Source: Caulobacteraceae bacterium (GTDB lineage: Bacteria > Pseudomonadota > Alphaproteobacteria > Caulobacterales > Caulobacteraceae). Taken from it: a stretch of 64,000 nt of DNA. Shown piece after piece: positions 55,495 through 64,000 of the stretch. The stretch is taken from NCBI GenBank assembly GCA_947441065.1, contig CANESI010000012.1, positions 1 to 64,000 of the forward strand. Reading direction: 5' to 3'. Below the pieces are notes generated by a model. It saw only the letters and a program-made list of their open reading frames with translations, was not told where the DNA came from and made no database searches. Both the position numbers and the translations under genes were made by a program. Each line of letters begins with the position of its first letter. Position 1 is the first letter of the stretch.

Positions 55495-56946
55495 TCAATT
55501 TCGGAAACGACTTACCGACCTCAAAAGTTCATTATAGTTATGAATTTCCGCCAACTTTCTCTCAGGATTAAAAAGCTCAAACATAGTCGCGATGATATAT
55601 TGCTTATTACTATAATTAGTTTGCAATAAATGTCTATCAGAATTTGATTCGGCAATCTTTTTGAATTCACTAAACAATTCAGACAAAGAAATAGCGTCCT
55701 TTGGATTCATGTGAAGTAAAAATCTATAAATATTATTTGTAAAAACAGGAACAAGTTCTTTTTTGTGTCTTATAAAATTTATTAGCAATGGTAAAAAATA
55801 AGGAATAACGACTTTATACGGTCTTATTATGTTTATTGAAGTTGATAAATGATCAAATATCTCTGTCAATTCCCTTGGATTTATCGTAAATTCTTCAGCG
55901 TATAAATCTAAGATCATATTAAAATCTAATTTTTGTGATGAATAAGAATCTTCTGTATAATATTTTGGGAAGCTTACATCATTATCATTCAATTCATGAT
56001 GAAATATCAAACTTTTTATGAGATCAGCTCTATTAATATCTTTTAACGTGTACCTTCGATTGATGAATCGCCTAAGGTATGAGTTCCCATCGAACTCTGG
56101 GCCATAAGCTCCAGACACTGAATGACTTAGCTGGTCGCCGTGCATCCCTAAGATGAAAACGATTCCCGGAACATCGAATAGGTGTTTTATTTCCTCTAAT
56201 AATTTAATGGCATAGGTTGGTCTGCAACGGTCTAATTCGTCGATCACAATCACGATGGGAGCCATTTTAGAGCCTGATTTACCAAGGTTTTCAACCAAAG
56301 CCTTTAGGCTAGCCTTTACACCCTGCATCGCCTTTTTAGAGGATTCAAAGGCAGCGATTTGGTCATCCATCTCGCTACTCAATTCGAGCCGCTTTGTGGC
56401 TTCATCGGCCAATTCTTGACCCGCTAAACCGATCTGTTCTCTGACCTGATCTTTAGCTGCCTGATCAAGACCGCCTAAACCTGATACTAGGAAGTCCGCA
56501 GCTTGATGGGTAATCAGTGATCCCAAAGCCCTCTTTGCCAAACCAATCATGACCACCTTCGAAACGTGGCCCGTCGTCTCCAAGACCTTACCCCAATTGT
56601 CTTTAAGAGTCGGATTCTCGTCTATCGGGCCTAGGGCCTCTTTCAGTGTGGACAGAAGTGCGACAAGGGGTTCGTCCGCCAAGTCATCAGCCCAAGCGTC
56701 GATATAGGCGACAGGGTGATTGAACGACAAATGCTTCGCCAACCGCTTTAGAAAGAAGGTTTTCCCCTCTCCATAACCCGCATCAACCGCAATGGTATAT
56801 CCGTGATCTTTGAGGTTAGGGCCCGGTCGGTCATACAAACTTTCGATATAGCCAACCAGCAAGTCCGCCTCTTCACTGCGACCCAAAAGATCACTCTTCC
56901 AGACTTCGTTGGGTGTTTTGGCGTTTTGAATGTCATCCTCGGCCAT
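55495..56946 (-). CDS. KAP-family P-loop NTPase
   Basis: 483-residue NTPase of the KAP family (Kidins220/ARMS-PifA type; members include phage-exclusion proteins). ATG 56946 has AAGGGG 7 bases upstream; the longer frame to 57027 is less likely. Walker A GYGEGKT at 57-63; Walker B IVIVIDELDRCRP at 231-243; sensor-like FILGMHGDQLSHSVSGAYG near 268. A weakly hydrophobic stretch at about 129-160 is where KAP proteins often insert membrane helices. The C-terminal third is rich in Asn, Ile, Lys and Tyr. DNA is strikingly AT-rich, mainly 55495-56160, unlike all neighbours, so acquisition is likely. Biological role unknown. Confidence 0.88.
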   Translation of the reverse strand: MAEDDIQNAKTPNEVWKSDLLGRSEEADLLVGYIESLYDRPGPNLKDHGYTIAVDAGYGEGKTFFLKRLAKHLSFNHPVAYIDAWADDLADEPLVALLSTLKEALGPIDENPTLKDNWGKVLETTGHVSKVVMIGLAKRALGSLITHQAADFLVSGLGGLDQAAKDQVREQIGLAGQELADEATKRLELSSEMDDQIAAFESSKKAMQGVKASLKALVENLGKSGSKMAPIVIVIDELDRCRPTYAIKLLEEIKHLFDVPGIVFILGMHGDQLSHSVSGAYGPEFDGNSYLRRFINRRYTLKDINRADLIKSLIFHHELNDNDVSFPKYYTEDSYSSQKLDFNMILDLYAEEFTINPRELTEIFDHLSTSINIIRPYKVVIPYFLPLLINFIRHKKELVPVFTNNIYRFLLHMNPKDAISLSELFSEFKKIAESNSDRHLLQTNYSNKQYIIATMFELFNPERKLAEIHNYNELLRSVSRFRN

Positions 56947-57072
56947 AGCCATACCCCTTGTAATCACCGAATCTGGTCGAACTGAATCGACGATTCGATC
57001 TATTATTGCAGGTATTTTTAAAAACACATCTCAGATATGCTGGCTGTTTCTGGCAAAGAAGCGACCCAAACC

Positions 57073-57162
57073 ATGACCATCGGCCAAGACCTGATCCAAT
57101 CCCTCAATGAGGCGCTCGCCCATGCCAAGGGCGAGGGAACTGCGGTGGTGCATGAGCGTGCC
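57073..57162 (+). pseudogene. Truncated antitoxin-like (HigA/Xre type) N-terminal fragment
   Basis: The frame from ATG 57073 encodes TIGQDLIQSLNEALAHAKGE followed by GTAVVHERA. This matches the N-terminal segment of HTH-type antitoxin or regulator proteins, in which an HTH domain normally follows. Here the frame runs instead into the tRNA-Ala terminator and tRNA gene, so the HTH is missing. It is best read as a gene remnant at the junction between the KAP gene and tRNA-Ala. No toxin gene is nearby. Confidence 0.5.
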
Positions 57163-57187
57163 CAGCCTGCGACTAGCCCCCAAATGG

Positions 57188-57219
57188 AAAACCCCCCGCC
57201 GGGTTGCGGCGAGGGGTTT
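57188..57219 (-). terminator. Terminator of tRNA-Ala
   Basis: On the minus strand AAACCCCTCGCCG, a short loop and CGGCGGGGGGTTTT form a hairpin with a T run, directly after the tRNA 3' end. Confidence 0.85.
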
Positions 57220-57220
57220 A

Positions 57221-57296
57221 TGGTGGAGCTAAGCGGAGTCGAACCGCTGACCTCTTGAATGCCATTCAAGCGCTCTACCAGCTGAGCTATAGCCCC
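57221..57296 (-). tRNA. tRNA-Ala (anticodon GGC)
   Basis: 76-base cloverleaf on the minus strand. The acceptor GGGGCTA pairs with TAGCTCC, including the G3:U70 wobble that is the alanine identity element. Anticodon stem CTTGA/TCAAG with loop ATGGCAT (GGC), T loop GTTCGACTC, encoded CCA. Its 3' end points toward the KAP gene. Confidence 0.98.
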
Positions 57297-57477
57297 GAAG
57301 ATATTCGGGTTTTACGTCGGGGGGCTTCCTAAGAAGTCCCCTTGAGGTCGCGGACACTATGCTGTGGGTTTCGTCCGATCAACCCCAAAAGAAAGTTTTT
57401 TTGATCGTCTGAGATCAAACCGTTCCAGGCCTCGAAAAGACCCGGTGGAACCGGACCTTTTCGGGCAGGAAAGGGGT

Positions 57478-57942
57478 TTAGTGGTCCAGGTCACCCTCGC
57501 CGGGCAGGCCTTCGATCTCGTCTTCCGGGAAGTCGTCATCCTCGTCCTCTAGGAACGGAACATCGTCTGCCTCTTCTTCGAGATCGCCATCTTCGGCAAA
57601 GTCGACGCCCAGATCGTCAGGCGAGTTGGGGGTGGCGACACCGTCGGAATCGAGGTCATCGACCTCCATCACGTCCGCATCGACAGCGGCGTCGATTTCG
57701 GGGGTCTCATCCACCTCGTCCTCGAAGCCATCGGGCTCCTCGGCGGCCTTCACCGGTTTTTCGTCGGCATCTTCGTAGTCCGGCGTGGTCGACCGCGCAC
57801 GGTTACGACGTGACTTCACAGCCTCTTCGGGATCGAAGGCGGTGGAGCACTTTGGACATACAGCAGGCCTGCGGCCGAGGTCATAGAACTTGGCTTGGCA
57901 GTTCGGGCAAAGTTGTTTTGAGCCCAATTCGGGACTGGCCAA
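57478..57942 (-). CDS. TIGR02300 family protein (zinc-ribbon plus acidic tail)
   Basis: 154-residue protein starting at TTG 57942. AAAGGA is 9 bases upstream and the product then begins MASPELGSKQLCPNC, the conserved family start; an ATG at 57993 would add 17 atypical residues. N-terminal zinc-ribbon with CPNCQAKFYDLGRRP and CPKCSTAF, then a strongly acidic low-complexity tail. The family is alphaproteobacterial, function unknown, and found upstream of and divergent from aroA, as here. Confidence 0.9.
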   Translation of the reverse strand: MASPELGSKQLCPNCQAKFYDLGRRPAVCPKCSTAFDPEEAVKSRRNRARSTTPDYEDADEKPVKAAEEPDGFEDEVDETPEIDAAVDADVMEVDDLDSDGVATPNSPDDLGVDFAEDGDLEEEADDVPFLEDEDDDFPEDEIEGLPGEGDLDH

Positions 57943-58086
57943 TAGGATAGATCCTTTAAGAGCCTGTTTGATAAGCGGTCGGTCACTTGCCATGCGCTTA
58001 TGCCGCTGTCAAAAGCAAAGCCCTAAAATTCGTCTTAGAGCGACATTATTTCGTAAGATCGGCCTGAAGGAGGCCTTCCACCGCCG

Positions 58087-59403
58087 ATGACCGACGCTGT
58101 TCTCACCTCACGCCCCGGACATGCGCTTGTGGGCCGTGCCCGCGCACCGGGGGACAAGTCCATGTCTCACCGCGCCCTCTTGCTGGGCGCCTTGGCCAAG
58201 GGCGTGACCGAGATTGAGGGACTGCTGGAAGGCGAAGATGTGCTGAACACGGCCAAGGCCATGCGCGGCTTTGGGGCCACGGTCGTTCAGCTCGGTGAAG
58301 GCCGCTGGCGCATCGAAGGTCAGGGCGGCTTTAGTGAGCCTAGCGACGTTATTGATTGCGGCAATGCCGGAACCGGCGTGCGTCTGATCATGGGGGCGGC
58401 GGCGGGCTTTGACCTTAGCGCCACCTTCACCGGCGATGCCTCCCTGCGCGGTCGCCCCATGGGCCGGGTCCTGACGCCTCTGGGTCTGATGGGCACCAGC
58501 TGGATGGGCCGCAGCGGCGGTCGCCTGCCCCTGACGCTCAAGGGCGGTCATCTGAAATCGATCGCCTATCGCCTGCCGATGGCCTCAGCTCAGGTCAAGT
58601 CGGCGGTGCTGCTGGCCGGGCTTCATGCTGAGGGCGGCGTCGAGGTGCAAGAGCCTGAACCCACCCGTGACCATACAGAACGGATGTTGCGCGCCTTTGG
58701 CGTCACGGTCGATGTGACCGACACACCAGACGCCCGGATCGTGCGGCTGGGCGCGGGTCAGAGCCTGACGGGAACCCGCGTGCGGGCACCGGGCGATCCC
58801 TCCTCCGCCGCCTTTCCCATCGTTGCGGCCCTGATCACGCCCGGCTCGCGCGTGACCATCGAGGGGGTGATGCTCAATCCCCTGCGCGCCGGGATCTTCA
58901 CCACCTTGCAAGAGATGGGCGCGGACCTGAGCATCGAGAACCTGCGCGAGGAAAGCGGCGAGCCGGTCGGCGACCTAACCGCCTGCTATAGCGCCCTGAC
59001 GGGGGTAGAGGTGCCTGCCGAGCGCGCCCCCGCCATGATCGATGAATATCCGATCCTCGCCGTTGCGGCGGCCTTTGCGACCGGCACCACCATCATGCGC
59101 GGCATTGGCGAGATGAGGGTCAAGGAAAGCGACCGCATCGCCCTGATGGCCAATGGGCTCAAGGCCTGCGGCGTCGATATTGAAGAAGAGCCTGAAGGCA
59201 TGATCGTCCATGGCTCTGGCCAGCCGCCCAAGGGCGCAGCGCGGATAACGACCAAGGGCGATCACCGGATTGCCATGTCCCATCTGGTGCTTGGCCTTGC
59301 GGCTCAGAGCGCGGTGACGGTCGATGAGCCCGAAATGATCGCCACCAGCTTCCCCACCTTCCACAGCCTGATGGCCGACCTTGGGGCCGATATCAGCGCA
59401 TGA
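58087..59403 (+). CDS. aroA: 3-phosphoshikimate 1-carboxyvinyltransferase (EPSP synthase) AroA
   Basis: Sixth step of the shikimate pathway. 438 residues with [19 protein letters not shown] at the N-terminus, [16 protein letters not shown] near residue 97 and [15 protein letters not shown] near 345. AAGGAGG lies 13 bases before the ATG, longer than usual but with no better start. The stop overlaps the cmk start (ATGA). Confidence 0.97.
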   Translation: MTDAVLTSRPGHALVGRARAPGDKSMSHRALLLGALAKGVTEIEGLLEGEDVLNTAKAMRGFGATVVQLGEGRWRIEGQGGFSEPSDVIDCGNAGTGVRLIMGAAAGFDLSATFTGDASLRGRPMGRVLTPLGLMGTSWMGRSGGRLPLTLKGGHLKSIAYRLPMASAQVKSAVLLAGLHAEGGVEVQEPEPTRDHTERMLRAFGVTVDVTDTPDARIVRLGAGQSLTGTRVRAPGDPSSAAFPIVAALITPGSRVTIEGVMLNPLRAGIFTTLQEMGADLSIENLREESGEPVGDLTACYSALTGVEVPAERAPAMIDEYPILAVAAAFATGTTIMRGIGEMRVKESDRIALMANGLKACGVDIEEEPEGMIVHGSGQPPKGAARITTKGDHRIAMSHLVLGLAAQSAVTVDEPEMIATSFPTFHSLMADLGADISA

Positions 59404-60047
59404 GCCCGCCTCTGGTCATCGCCGTCGACGGGCCTGCAGCCTCAGGCAAGGGCACCATCGCGTCGGGCCTCGCGGCCCTCTATGGTCTGCCCCATCTGGA
59501 TACGGGCCTTCTCTACCGGGCTGTTGGCGTGGCGGTGCTGGCCGCTGGCGGGCGACTGGATGATGAGGCAGCGGCTGCCAAGATCGCCGCAGAGCTTGAT
59601 CTGGCGAAGCTGGACCGCCCCGAATACCGCACCCGCCAAGCGGGAGAGGCCGCCAGTCAGGTCGCGGTCCATCCCGCCGTTCGCCTCGCCCTTCTAAAGA
59701 TGCAGCAGGACTTTGCCCGTCGCCCCGGCGGCGCGGTGATTGATGGGCGCGATATTGGCACCGTCATTGCCCCGGACGCCGTCGCCAAGCTGTTTGTCAC
59801 CGCGACGCCAGAGGTGCGGGCCGAACGGCGCTGGAAACAGCTTACCGGCCAAGGCGAGAGCGTCTCGATGGCTGAGGTCCTCGAGGATATTCGCCTTCGC
59901 GATGCACGCGATTCCGGACGGGGCGCTGCGCCCCTGACCCAGGCTGACGACGCGGTCTTGCTCGATACGTCACAGGAGAGTATAGAGTCCGCCGCCGATG
60001 CAGCCCGCCGCATCGTCGAGGCTGCGCGCATCCGTTCCAACGGATAA
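59400..60047 (+). CDS. cmk: Cytidylate kinase Cmk
   Basis: Phosphorylates CMP/dCMP. 215 residues with P-loop [17 protein letters not shown] at about 8-24, [28 protein letters not shown] near 120 and [15 protein letters not shown]. Translationally coupled to aroA. Confidence 0.96.
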   Translation: MSPPLVIAVDGPAASGKGTIASGLAALYGLPHLDTGLLYRAVGVAVLAAGGRLDDEAAAAKIAAELDLAKLDRPEYRTRQAGEAASQVAVHPAVRLALLKMQQDFARRPGGAVIDGRDIGTVIAPDAVAKLFVTATPEVRAERRWKQLTGQGESVSMAEVLEDIRLRDARDSGRGAAPLTQADDAVLLDTSQESIESAADAARRIVEAARIRSNG

Positions 60048-60184
60048 TCCCATCGCGCTTTTGCTTCGTACGGCCGCGAGCATGACAGATGCGACAGAGA
60101 CTCCCAGCAAGCCCTCATCAGGTTCCGCCGTAAGACTCTGCCCGTTGTAAGCATTTGATCGCGACCTCGGCTTAACCCCTAACC

Positions 60185-60242
60185 GAACGATCGACGCCGT
60201 TGATCAAGGACCGCAAGCCTGCGGTTTGGCACCCGATCGTTC
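60185..60242 (+). promoter_or_regulatory. Nested inverted repeats in the rpsA leader
   Basis: Outer arms GAACGATCG (60185-60193) and CGATCGTTC (60234-60242) enclose an inner hairpin ACCGCA/TGCGGT (60210-60225, loop AGCC). The structure ends 10-22 bases before the rpsA start candidates and would cover the ribosome-binding region. S1 autoregulates through leader structure in E. coli, so a similar role here is possible. Confidence 0.5.
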
Positions 60243-60263
60243 ATAACCAAGATGAAAGACAGC

Positions 60264-61973
60264 ATGGCTGATAATATGAGCATGAACCCCTCGCGCGACG
60301 ATTTCGCCGCGCTACTGGACGAGGTCCTGGGCGGCCGCGACTTCGCCGAAGGCACCGTGGTGCAGGGCAAGGTCGTTGGGATCGAAAAGGACTTCGCCAT
60401 TGTCGACGTCGGTCTGAAGACCGAAGGTCGTATCCAGGTGAAGGAGTTCGGTGTTGACGCTGCGGGCAAGCCCACCGTCAAGATCGGCGATACGGTTGAA
60501 GTGTTCCTTGAGCGCGTTGAAAATGCTCTGGGCGAAGCCGTCATCAGCCGCGATAAGGCCCGCCGCGAAGAGGCTTGGACCCGTCTTGAAGGCGTGTTCG
60601 CCCGTCAAGAGCCTGTGGTCGGTGCCATTGTTGGCCGCGTCAAGGGTGGTTTCACCGTTGATCTGGGCGGCGCTTCTGCGTTCCTGCCCGGCAGCCAAGT
60701 CGATATCCGTCCTGTGCGCGACGTTGGTCCGCTCATGGGTAAGGAGCAGCCCTTCTCGATCCTCAAGATGGACCGTCCCCGTGGCAACATCGTTGTCTCG
60801 CGTCGCGCCATTCTGGAAGAGGCCCGCGCCGAACAGCGCACCGAGCTGGTTTCTCAACTGCTCGAAGGCGAAATCCGCGACGGCGTCGTCAAGAACATCA
60901 CCGATTATGGCGCATTCGTGGACCTCGGCGGCATCGATGGCCTGCTGCACGTCACCGACATGAGCTGGAAGCGCGTCTCTCACCCAAGCCAGGTTCTGGC
61001 CGTGGGCGATACCGTCAAGGTTCAGATCGTCAAGATCAACCCAGACACCCAGCGCATCAGCCTCGGCATGAAGCAACTGCAGTCCGATCCTTGGGACGGC
61101 GTCGAAGCCAAGTACCCAATGGGCTCCAAGTTCATGGGCCGCATCACCAACATCACCGATTACGGCGCATTTGTTGAGCTGGAAGCCGGCGTTGAAGGTC
61201 TGGTCCACGTGTCCGAAATGTCCTGGACCAAGAAGAACGTCCATCCGGGCAAGATCGTCTCCACCAGCCAAGAAGTCGAAGTCGTGGTTCTCGACGTCGA
61301 TCCTTCGAAGCGCCGGGTTTCGCTGGGCCTCAAGCAGGCCATGCCTAATCCTTGGGAGCAGTTCATCGAAACCCATCCCGTGGGCTCGACCGTCGAAGGC
61401 GAAGTCAAGAACGCCACCGAATTTGGTCTGTTCATCGGTCTGGAAAACGACATCGATGGCATGGTCCACCTGTCCGACATCGACTGGAGTGCCGCTGGCG
61501 AAGAAGCCATTCAGCGCTACAAGAAGGGCGACGTCGTCAAGGCCAAGGTTCTGGATGTGGACGTCGAGAAGGAACGTATCTCGCTCGGCATCAAGCAACT
61601 GGCCGGTGATCCAATGGCTGGCGACACCCACCGTAAGGGTCAGACCGTCACCGTGATCGTCGTTGACGTCACCACCGGTGGCCTTGAAGTGAAGTTCGGC
61701 GACGAAAATGCGCCGATGACCGCCTTCATCCGCAAGTCCGACCTGAGCCGCGATCGTTCGGAGCAGCGCCCAGAGCGCTTCGCCATCAACGACCGCCTCG
61801 ACGCCCAGATCACCAACATCGACAAGGCCGCTCGTCGCGTCTCCCTGTCGGTCAAGGCTCTGGAAATGGCCGAAGAGAAGGAAGCTATCGAGCAGTTCGG
61901 GTCTTCGGACTCCGGCGCTTCGCTGGGTGACATTCTCGGCGCGGCTCTGCGCGAGAAGGCTTCTAAGGAATAG
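60264..61973 (+). CDS. rpsA: 30S ribosomal protein S1
   Basis: 569-residue S1 from ATG 60264 (MADNMSMNPSRDDF), the usual alphaproteobacterial start; ATG 60252 is an alternative. Six S1 RNA-binding repeats are visible, with recognisable copies at TDYGAFVDLGGIDGLLHVTD, ITDYGAFVELEAGVEGLVHV and ATEFGLFIGLENDIDGMVHL. It binds mRNA and helps initiation on weak ribosome sites. A clear terminator follows. Confidence 0.97.
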   Translation: MADNMSMNPSRDDFAALLDEVLGGRDFAEGTVVQGKVVGIEKDFAIVDVGLKTEGRIQVKEFGVDAAGKPTVKIGDTVEVFLERVENALGEAVISRDKARREEAWTRLEGVFARQEPVVGAIVGRVKGGFTVDLGGASAFLPGSQVDIRPVRDVGPLMGKEQPFSILKMDRPRGNIVVSRRAILEEARAEQRTELVSQLLEGEIRDGVVKNITDYGAFVDLGGIDGLLHVTDMSWKRVSHPSQVLAVGDTVKVQIVKINPDTQRISLGMKQLQSDPWDGVEAKYPMGSKFMGRITNITDYGAFVELEAGVEGLVHVSEMSWTKKNVHPGKIVSTSQEVEVVVLDVDPSKRRVSLGLKQAMPNPWEQFIETHPVGSTVEGEVKNATEFGLFIGLENDIDGMVHLSDIDWSAAGEEAIQRYKKGDVVKAKVLDVDVEKERISLGIKQLAGDPMAGDTHRKGQTVTVIVVDVTTGGLEVKFGDENAPMTAFIRKSDLSRDRSEQRPERFAINDRLDAQITNIDKAARRVSLSVKALEMAEEKEAIEQFGSSDSGASLGDILGAALREKASKE

Positions 61974-61999
61974 TCTAAAACCCCTTAGGGTTAGGACCG

Positions 62000-62035
62000 T
62001 GGCGGCTTGGGAAACCAAGCCGCCATTTCTTTATT
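62000..62035 (+). terminator. Rho-independent terminator of rpsA
   Basis: Perfect 11-bp inverted repeat TGGCGGCTTGG / CCAAGCCGCCA (62000-62010, 62015-62025) with GAAA loop, followed by TTTCTTTATTT. Confidence 0.92.
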
Positions 62036-62148
62036 TACAAGAGTGCTAGAGCTCAGATTAAACGAACTTTACATTTCCCTTCCTGCAACCCCTTGAAACC
62101 CTTTCGATTATCGACCATGGTCAAATCCAAAGAGACGGGGGCCTCTCC

Positions 62149-62433
62149 ATGATTAAGTCTGAACTGATCGCCAAGCTGGCGACCGAAAATCCGCACCTGA
62201 CCCAAAAGGACGTTGAACGCGTCGTTGGCGTCATTTTCGACCAGATGATCGAGGCCCTTGAAGGCGGCGGCCGTGTCGAACTTCGTGGCTTTGGTGCCTT
62301 CTCCGTCCGCTCGCGCCCTGCCCGCGGTGGCCGCAATCCGCGCACTGGCGATGCCGTCTCGGTCAAGGCCAAGCACGTCCCCTTCTTCAAAAGCGGCAAA
62401 GAACTGCGTGAGCGTCTGAACGCCGACGAATAG
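62149..62433 (+). CDS. ihfB: Integration host factor subunit beta
   Basis: 94-residue HU/IHF family protein that bends DNA as IHF-alpha/beta. [38 protein letters not shown] and [20 protein letters not shown] are hallmark segments. GGGGG lies 8 bases before the ATG. Located after rpsA, the classical position. Confidence 0.97.
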   Translation: MIKSELIAKLATENPHLTQKDVERVVGVIFDQMIEALEGGGRVELRGFGAFSVRSRPARGGRNPRTGDAVSVKAKHVPFFKSGKELRERLNADE

Positions 62434-62517
62434 TCAGCGGCGATAAGGTCTCTTTAATCGGCAAGCTCCGGCGCTCAGCCCTTGCCAAGCGGCCCATCGC
62501 CCGCCATCTCCTAATCC

Positions 62518-63213
62518 ATGAACAGTGCCGACCCCCATCTGGCCAAGTTGCGCGCCTTGGCCCCGGTCAAGATTTGCGGCCTGACGACGGCTGAGACCGT
62601 GGCGGCGGCGCTTGAGGGCAAGGCTGCCTATCTGGGCTTCATGTTCTTCGAAAAAAGCCCCCGCAATCTGACCGTCCAGCGCGCCGCCGAATTGGCCGCG
62701 CCCGTGCGCACGCGTTCCAGCATCGTCGCGGTCACGGTCGATCCGGATGATCAGGCCCTTGATGAGATCATGTCGGGTCTGAAACCCGATTTCATTCAGC
62801 TTCACGGCAAGGAAACCCCTGCCCGCGCCGCCGCCATTGCACAGCGCACGGGCGCGGGCATCATCAAGGCCATTTCGGTGCGGGAAACCGGCGATTTGGA
62901 AGCCGCAAAACCCTTTGATGGGTTGGTCAGTCATCTGCTGTTTGACGCCAAACCGCCGAAAGACAGCGACCTGCCCGGCGGGGTCGGCGCGCGCTTTGAC
63001 TGGACCATCATGACCGGACGGCGCTTTGAGCGGCCGTGGTTTTTGGCCGGTGGTCTGGATCCTTGGAACCTTGAAGAGGCCATGGGCCAGTCTGGCGCAC
63101 CCCTAATCGACGTTTCTTCTGGCGTGGAACGCGGGCCGGGCGTAAAGGACCCTGCTCTGATTTCCGCCTTTTTGTCAGCCGCTCGCCGCGTCCATGGCGC
63201 GTCTGGTCTTTAG
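62518..63213 (+). CDS. trpF: Phosphoribosylanthranilate isomerase TrpF
   Basis: Third step of tryptophan synthesis from anthranilate; 231-residue TIM barrel. The catalytic cysteine is in VKICGLTTAE. FIQLHGKETPARAAAIAQ, FLAGGLDPWNLEEAM and LIDVSSGVERGPGVKDPALI are family motifs. trpB follows after 24 bases. Confidence 0.95.
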   Translation: MNSADPHLAKLRALAPVKICGLTTAETVAAALEGKAAYLGFMFFEKSPRNLTVQRAAELAAPVRTRSSIVAVTVDPDDQALDEIMSGLKPDFIQLHGKETPARAAAIAQRTGAGIIKAISVRETGDLEAAKPFDGLVSHLLFDAKPPKDSDLPGGVGARFDWTIMTGRRFERPWFLAGGLDPWNLEEAMGQSGAPLIDVSSGVERGPGVKDPALISAFLSAARRVHGASGL

Positions 63214-63237
63214 TCACAAACCGCTTGGCAGGTCCGC

Positions 63238-64000
63238 GTGAACGCTCAATCTCCGAATGACTACTCCGCCTATCCCGACGCCAATGGCCGCTTTGGCGAC
63301 TATGGTGGCCGCTATGTGGCCGAGACCCTCATGCCCCTCGTGCTTGACCTTGGTCAGGCCTATGAGGACGCCAAGAACGATCCGGCCTTCCATGCAGAGA
63401 TGAGCGGCTACATGACCCACTATGTGGGACGGCCCAGCCCGCTCTATTTCGCGGAACGGCTGACCCAGCATTTCGGCGGGGCCAAGATCTATTTCAAGCG
63501 CGATGAGCTGAACCATACCGGCGCGCACAAGATCAATAACTGCATTGGCCAAATCCTGCTCGCTCGGCGCATGGGCAAGACGCGGATCATTGCCGAGACC
63601 GGGGCCGGTCAGCACGGCGTCGCCACCGCAACGGTCTGTGCCCGTTTTGGCTTTCCCTGCATCGTCTATATGGGCGCAACCGACGTCGAGCGGCAAAAGC
63701 CGAACGTGTTCCGCATGAACCTGCTTGGCGCAGAGGTTCGCCCTGTTACCAGCGGCACCGGCACCCTCAAGGACGCCATGAACGAGGCCATGCGCGACTG
63801 GGTGACCAATGTTGATGACACCTATTACATCATCGGCACGGCCGCTGGCCCGCACCCCTACCCCGCCATGGTCCGCGATTTCCAATCGGTGATTGGCATC
63901 GAAGCGCGCGCGCAAATATTGGAGCGCGAAGGTCGCCTCCCCGATGCTATCGTCGCCTGTATCGGCGGCGGCTCTAACGCCATTGGCCTGTTTCACCCGT
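63238..64000 (+). CDS. trpB: Tryptophan synthase beta chain TrpB (cut by window end)
   Basis: First 254 codons of TrpB, which joins indole and serine using PLP. GTG start at 63238 with AGG a few bases upstream. [19 protein letters not shown] is near the N-terminus, PLP lysine K98 in [11 protein letters not shown], then [19 protein letters not shown] and the phosphate-binding start [14 protein letters not shown] at the edge. trpA is expected just downstream, outside the window. Confidence 0.96.
   Translation, partial: MNAQSPNDYSAYPDANGRFGDYGGRYVAETLMPLVLDLGQAYEDAKNDPAFHAEMSGYMTHYVGRPSPLYFAERLTQHFGGAKIYFKRDELNHTGAHKINNCIGQILLARRMGKTRIIAETGAGQHGVATATVCARFGFPCIVYMGATDVERQKPNVFRMNLLGAEVRPVTSGTGTLKDAMNEAMRDWVTNVDDTYYIIGTAAGPHPYPAMVRDFQSVIGIEARAQILEREGRLPDAIVACIGGGSNAIGLFHP

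Noticed and set aside
60312-62018. 568-residue minus-strand frame
   Set aside because: Antisense to rpsA, whose six S1 repeats are unmistakable; highly biased codon use creates the long shadow.

Overview
This 64 kb window looks like core chromosome of an alphaproteobacterium, most likely of the order Caulobacterales. The evidence is the high GC content, the alphaproteobacterial gene orders (TIGR02300 gene / aroA-cmk-rpsA-ihfB-trpF-trpB; rnd-lptC-lptA-lptB-rpoN-hpf-ptsN; Hsp20-DUF1150), a ctpA-like phosphatase, a DUF2093 protein, a Stealth-type sugar phosphotransferase and long TonB-dependent receptors. The genus cannot be fixed from the sequence alone.

Layout. 1-4216: two tandem paralogous TonB-dependent receptors on the minus strand, the first cut by the window edge. 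4519-6285: queC-queE-queD for 7-deazaguanine (queuosine precursor) synthesis. 6319-7095: enoyl-CoA hydratase. 7445-12238: overlapping minus-strand lipid A operon (msbA-type flippase, DUF374 acyltransferase, waaA, lpxK), facing the divergent phosphatase ctpA. 12987-22936: housekeeping genes (YqgE, peroxiredoxin, purD, xseA, an orphan response regulator, an LpxL-type acyltransferase, an Xre regulator, hisN, a lipase-like hydrolase, an SCP2 protein). 23075-24847: two tandem exported methyltransferase-like proteins. 25107-29752: Hsp20, a RibD-like deaminase, gpmA, kdsD and glmM. 29928-36991: sugar-nucleotide and LPS core genes (glmS, galU, a GT4 and a GT9 glycosyltransferase). 37147-38827: infC with an ATT start, then an NDUFA9-like protein. 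39020-40629: tRNA-Leu followed by a lone Stealth gene. 41142-46764: rnd-lptCAB-rpoN-hpf-ptsN. 46783-54653: a second Hsp20 with DUF1150, then a lipid/xenobiotic group (desaturase, Zn alcohol dehydrogenase, P450, thiolase-like protein, MFS exporter). 54758-57296: a lipoprotein, an AT-rich KAP-family NTPase, an antitoxin-like fragment and tRNA-Ala. 57478-64000: TIGR02300 gene, then aroA-cmk-rpsA-ihfB-trpF-trpB (trpB cut by the window end).

The dominant theme is the cell envelope. kdsD, waaA, lpxK, lpxL, msbA, lptCAB, glmS, glmM, galU and the two glycosyltransferases together cover Kdo supply, lipid A completion, core sugar addition and LPS export. CtpA is a probable lipid A-modifying phosphatase.

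The accessory content is small. The best candidate for an uncharacterised system is the KAP NTPase at 55495-56946: it is compositionally foreign and sits on the 3' side of tRNA-Ala beside a truncated antitoxin-like fragment. The window also carries three families of GC-rich palindromic intergenic repeats, found mainly between convergent genes.
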